Assembly: GCA_032622095.1 (NCBI GenBank)
Contig: CP136064.1
Location: 1,362,001 to 1,426,000, forward strand
Reading direction: 5' to 3'
Origin: Siphonodentalium dalli
Taxonomy: Eukaryota; Mollusca; Scaphopoda; Gadilida; Siphonodentaliidae
Length of the DNA stretch: 64,000 nt
Below, piece after piece: positions 63,566-64,000 of this stretch; positions within the stretch are counted from its first letter, which is position 1; the number at the start of each line of letters is the position of its first letter. Position numbers and translations under genes: made by a program. The notes below the pieces were generated by a model, which saw only the letters and a program-made list of their open reading frames with translations, searched no databases and was not told the DNA's origin.

Positions 63566-64000
63566 ATGGTGGAGTACGGTTGGATATTTTCAATTTGGCG
63601 CATGTTTCTCCATACCGCGCCATGTCAAATCTGGCCATATCCGAATCGGGTTGTCATTTACAATGACTGCAGAAAATATATATCTTCATGTTGGAATGCA
63701 AATGTATGTTTAAAGGAACAGATGTATCTCAACTTAAAGGGACATAAGTAACACAGTCACCAACTTTAAGGGGTATCTGCTATAGACTGGTTACATGGTG
63801 GAGTACGGTTGGATATTTTCAATTATGCGCATGTTTCTCCATACCGCGCCATGTCAAATCTGGCCATATCCGAATCGGGTTGTCATTTACAATGACTGCA
63901 GAAAATAAATATCTTCATGTTGGAATGCAAATGTATGTTTAAAGGAACAGATGTATCTCAACTGAAAGGAACATAAGTAACACAGTCACCAACTTAAAGA
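63566..64000. repeat. Start of a third right-hand HOR unit, cut by the window
   Basis: The unit at 63566 and the partial unit at 63795 (aattatgcg, ending caactgaaagg and aaaga) match 53492/53721, 59216/59445 and 36798/37027. A further copy of the same family therefore continues past the right edge. Confidence 0.93.

Larger units (their letters stand above)
1..64000. repeat. 229-bp satellite DNA array spanning the whole window
   Basis: The same 229-bp unit repeats head to tail from edge to edge, always in the same orientation. The equivalent ATG recurs from 165 to 63795, and 63630 plus 32 deleted bases equals 278 x 229 exactly. Monomers differ mainly by single substitutions at a limited set of sites. 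Examples are positions 13, 20, 32, 34, 43, 47, 72, 80, 104, 114, 126, 132, 140, 190, 202 and 228 of the unit. No unique sequence, inserted element, inversion or simple-repeat expansion interrupts it. The family is not one I can name. Array size, gene absence and higher-order structure indicate eukaryotic heterochromatin, possibly a centromere; that function is inferred. Confidence 0.99.

Noticed and set aside
1-64000. CRISPR array
   Set aside because: There are no alternating short repeats and unique spacers. The whole 229-bp unit is repeated with scattered substitutions.
1-64000. Transposon, viral or rDNA sequence within the array
   Set aside because: Every base can be assigned to a 229-bp monomer. 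No terminal repeats, target-site duplications, polymerase or integrase motifs, or rRNA-like segments were found.
1-64000. Species or satellite-family identification from the monomer
   Set aside because: I do not recognise the consensus with confidence. A database search of the 229-bp consensus would be decisive and I cannot run it.

Overview
The whole 64 kb is one uninterrupted tandem array of a single 229-bp satellite DNA monomer. All copies lie in the same orientation, and there is no unique sequence, transposon, RNA gene or credible protein-coding gene. I number the monomer from the ATG at 165 (position 1 = A) for reference. From the ATG at 165 to the equivalent ATG at 63795 there are exactly 278 periods once 32 missing bases are added back, so the window holds 279 monomer starts plus a partial copy at the left edge. 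The consensus is about 41% G+C. This architecture (hundreds of kilobase-scale nested, near-identical direct repeats and no genes) is that of eukaryotic centromeric, pericentromeric or other heterochromatic satellite. The sequence alone does not let me name the organism or prove centromere function.

The informative level is above the monomer. Diagnostic single-base variants recur at fixed spacings and define several higher-order repeat (HOR) families. From left to right: 1-20767 is a mosaic in which an 8-monomer block (394-2224, 7034-8864, 10008-11838) and two 5-monomer blocks are reused. It contains a tandem 13-mer (5889-8864, 8865-11838), a tandem 9-mer (13213-15272, 15273-17332) and a perfect 458-bp dimer duplication (4286-5201). 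20768-34736 is a 31-mer of 7,099-bp period present twice. 32218-36797 is a tandem 10-mer, with a further copy at 25119-27408. 39545-50514 is a tandem 24-mer of 5,485 bp, each unit made of an 11-mer and a 13-mer and marked by a shared 11-bp deletion. 50515-53491 is a chimeric joining segment. 53492-63565 carries two units of a fourth family (25 and 19 monomers), whose first 16 monomers also occur at 36798-40460.

A core cassette of about eight monomers is common to the 10-mer, the 24-mer and part of the right-hand family. The right two-thirds therefore looks like repeated amplification of one core with different tails. Length is almost invariant: the 11 length changes seen reduce to four ancestral deletions, the rest being copies of them. 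This pattern fits unequal exchange and block amplification in exact register. No gene-like cooperation can be described because there are no genes. A 61-codon open frame recurs in 117 of 279 monomers, but it is closed in the rest by common variants and I treat it as non-coding.

The boundaries given are monomer-phased for convenience; true breakpoints can lie anywhere within the adjoining monomer. Identity statements come from reading, not from a computed alignment.
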